Positions 61,920-64,000 of a stretch of DNA of 64,000 bases are shown here, one piece after another. The stretch comes from Calonectria ilicicola. Lineage: Eukaryota; Ascomycota; Sordariomycetes; Hypocreales; Nectriaceae. The stretch lies in NCBI GenBank assembly GCA_020809705.1, contig CP085831.1, positions 2,666,001-2,730,000 on the forward strand, read 5' to 3'. Both the position numbers and the translations under genes were made by a program. Numbering within the stretch: the first letter of the stretch is position 1; every line of letters begins with the position of its first letter. The notes under the pieces were generated by a model. The model was given only the letters and a program-made list of their open reading frames with translations. It was not told where the DNA came from and did no database searches.

Positions 61920-62915
61920 ATGAATGCTACCAAGAACCTCAAGCCGGTCGACCCCGACTATGTCCCTTCTGTCTCCCTTACTACCCTTCCCGCAACTATA
62001 CCCCTTGAAAAGATCCTTGAAGTCCTTGAGCGAGATGGTGGCATTATCTTGTCAGATTTCGTTTCAGAGACAGAGCTCGATTCCGTCGAAACAGAGCTTG
62101 CACCATACAATAAAGCGGACGATGACTTTGACAAGACAGTGGTCAATGCCGATTTGAACATCATTGCAACTCAAACTCAGCTGATCCACGGTTTGGTGGG
62201 GAAGTCTCCTACTCTTGGTAACATTGTTGCCGAACATGAGGTATTGGAGAACTTGAGAAAGACCATCTTGACCGAAAAGTTCTGTCCAGTCTGGGAAGAT
62301 GAGGCAGAAGAGTTCATCATTGAGCCCTTGTTGAACCTTAGCATTGCTTTCCAGATCGGATACGGAGCTCCTCGCCAAAAGCTCCACAGAGACGACTTTC
62401 CTCATGCAATTCGTCACGAGGGAGAGTGGGACATCTCCAAGGAAAAGCAATTTGTTTGCTTCATTGCTGCATCCGACGTTAACCGAGAGAACGGCGGCAC
62501 CATGTTTATTCCCGGATCTCACAGGTGGGACGACACTCGGGCTGGAAAGCTTGATGAATGCTGCTTCCTTGGTAAGTGCTGTTTGAACTAAGTACAAAAT
62601 TGTGCACTAGCTAACCAATATGCAGAGATGAAAAAGGGGTCTGCCTTTATTTTCCTTGCCTCTGCCATGCATGGTGCTGGAGCAAACTCGGTGCCAGGTT
62701 ACATCCGCAAAGTTTATGCCCTCTTCTTTATTCGAGGTAACCTGCGTCAAGAGGAAAACCAGTTCCTGGCCCACACTCACAAGCAGACACTTGGCATGAG
62801 CGACAAGTTGCTTGCGTTACTTGGCTATAAGATGCAAAATGGCCTTTTAGGCTCCGTTAATGCTCGCAGCCCAATGGATGACTTGAAGAATGTCCTGGAA
62901 GCAGTTAATGCCTAA
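61920..62915 (+). CDS. PhyH-family Fe(II)/2-oxoglutarate dioxygenase, paralogue 2
   Basis: The two-exon model is join(61920..62571, 62626..62915), giving 313 residues. The 54-nt intron has donor GTAAGT, branch CTAAC and acceptor TGCAG; the join restores DECCFL-EMKKGSAFIF. The start is the ATG at 61920. The iron ligands are HRDD near residue 158 and the histidine in SAMHGAGAN; the 2-oxoglutarate arginine is likely in RGNLRQEEN. Its N-terminus (PVDPDYVPSVSLTTLPA) parallels paralogue 1 (PIDPAYVPSTKVTTIPA). Both have the intron at the same codon and phase. It is soluble and probably oxidises the PKS-NRPS product after or alongside its paralogue. Exact reaction is unknown. Confidence 0.9.
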
Positions 62916-63509
62916 TTCTCGAGTCAAGACCTTTTTTTCCAAAGGTTTTTGGGGTCTGTCATCTCTGGGTGGATTGGGTGGTGTCACATCCGCGACTTGT
63001 CGGTAGCGGAGGATTCTTAGCGGAGGGCATGGGCCCAGCGTTCGAACGCATGCTTGCATAGCTAAAGGCCCAGTCCCAACCCCCAGTCACATAGACCTTG
63101 TCACGATTTGTAATGAACAATAAATAAACTTTTGAAATTCACCAATCTTCTTGTCTAAAAACATTCGTGCTTGAAGTTAAATCCGTAAAAGTGCCCCTTA
63201 GCGCCTTGTGAACCTCCAAGTGGAAGCAGGGCATCACCGCCAACCCCCTTTGCATCTCTAACCACAGATGCATTGGGCATCCACCTTGCTCATTTTTGGC
63301 TTTGAATTATGCATAATGTCTTACTTGTGTTTCAAATCAATATTTGGATAATATTATGGGACGCCAGGAAAACTTAAAATGGACACTAGCTTTGCTACAT
63401 GACTCGTCGTTTAATCTCCGTGTGAGTCTTCTGTTCTACTCGTGGACCAACCGTATTCAGTGACATGCTTTAACATCTAAACATCAAAACGAACCACATG
63501 AAGTAGACT
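62916..63509. other. Intergenic region
   Basis: This 594-bp stretch between convergent genes holds no visible gene or repeat. No ACACGGCA motif is seen in it. Confidence 0.4.
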
Positions 63510-64000
63510 CTAATCCAAAATTTCCTTCACTTGATAGTGCTTCTTTGCATACAAGAACCAGACAGATGTGACGAAAATTCCAACGGCGCCCAAAATGGCA
63601 GAGGTATAGTTCATCTGAACAGGGGTAAAGTGCTTGTAGGTAGGGAAACAGTAAAACACCAAAGCAATGGCGCTCCATGAAAGCATGACAATGTTGGCAA
63701 TCAATCCCAATTTAGGGTACCAGAAAGTTCCATGTGCGAATTTAGATCGCCCTTGGGACAGAACCAGAATGACAGGAATGCAATAGGTAAAGTACTGAAG
63801 CAAAATACCAGTTCCAACAAGCGCATAAAATGCCACATCTGAGCCAAGATACAAGCATCCAAAGACGGCAGTGAAACAAGCAGAGCCGACCAAGGACCAA
63901 ACAGGGGTGTAAAACGGTGCTGGTGCGATTCGGCTGAAGTAGCGATGGAGCGGGAAGCCGGACTCACGACTGATAGTCCAAGCAAGGCGAGAAACGTAGG
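63510..64000 (-). CDS. APC-family amino acid/choline permease, partial
   Basis: The frame is open from the right window edge to a stop at 63510 and gives the last 163 or so residues. Reading in from the edge it begins YVSRLAWTISRESGFP, then PAPFYTPVWSLVGSACFTA, a segment conserved in fungal GABA/choline-type permeases (Uga4, Hnm1). Four or five hydrophobic helices follow, then a short basic tail (YAKKHYQVKEILD). It would bring an amino acid or amine across a membrane. It could feed the adenylation domain or simply border the cluster. The N-terminal two-thirds lies outside the window. Confidence 0.85.
   Translation of the reverse strand, partial: YVSRLAWTISRESGFPLHRYFSRIAPAPFYTPVWSLVGSACFTAVFGCLYLGSDVAFYALVGTGILLQYFTYCIPVILVLSQGRSKFAHGTFWYPKLGLIANIVMLSWSAIALVFYCFPTYKHFTPVQMNYTSAILGAVGIFVTSVWFLYAKKHYQVKEILD

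Noticed and set aside
1..64000. CRISPR arrays, prokaryotic operons or riboswitches
   Set aside because: The gene structure is clearly fungal; the tandem repeats found lack the regular repeat-spacer form.
1..64000. tRNA genes
   Set aside because: I looked for T-loop and D-loop patterns by eye and saw none convincing; a tRNAscan-SE run would settle this.

Overview
The window is nuclear DNA of a filamentous ascomycete (Pezizomycotina). The evidence is many short introns (about 48-80 nt) with GTRNGT donors and CTRAC-type branch sites, a Zn2Cys6 regulator, a PNP-NACHT-ankyrin NLR-like gene, an Fot/pogo transposase relic, dispersed 5S rRNA genes and a PKS-NRPS cluster. I cannot fix the genus from sequence alone. 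Gene models below were spliced by hand and each intron was checked for frame.

1-3.4 kb: relic of a pogo/Fot transposase C-terminus, then a multi-pass DUF7702-like membrane protein. 3.4-15.8 kb: a compact catabolic island. A Zn2Cys6 regulator is divergent from a secreted saponin-hydrolase-like protein. An MFS sugar transporter follows, then divergent intracellular GH1 beta-glucosidase and GH78 alpha-L-rhamnosidase genes. Together they suggest outside cleavage of a plant glycoside (saponin type), uptake of the sugar part, and inside removal of glucose and rhamnose. 17.5-24.5 kb: ordinary genes: a calycin/nitrobindin-like hypothetical, a DnaJ-type zinc-finger repeat protein, an alpha/beta hydrolase and a GDP-mannose transporter. 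25.7-29.7 kb: the NLR-like gene.

30.2-42.8 kb: a decaying accessory stretch. It holds an SDR pseudogene divergent from a Zn2Cys6 regulator pseudogene, a membrane/C2H2 chimera, a 168-bp inverted-repeat element, two 5S rRNA genes with compensatory helix changes, a small secreted protein, a frameshifted hypothetical gene, and a GH55 glucanase pseudogene split by a 419-bp terminal-inverted-repeat element at a TA site.

43.3-64 kb: a biosynthetic cluster. A 3622-residue PKS-NRPS (KS-AT-DH-degenerate MT-KR-ACP-C-A-T, no reductive or Dieckmann release domain) is accompanied by a free thioesterase, two paralogous PhyH-type Fe(II)/2-oxoglutarate dioxygenases that share an intron position, an AYR1-like SDR, and a partial APC-family permease at the edge. 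Several intergenic regions of this block carry copies of ACACGGCA/TGCCGTGT, including a 16-bp tandem array between the PKS-NRPS and the thioesterase. I do not recognise the product. No cluster regulator lies inside the window, so the cluster may continue past the right edge.
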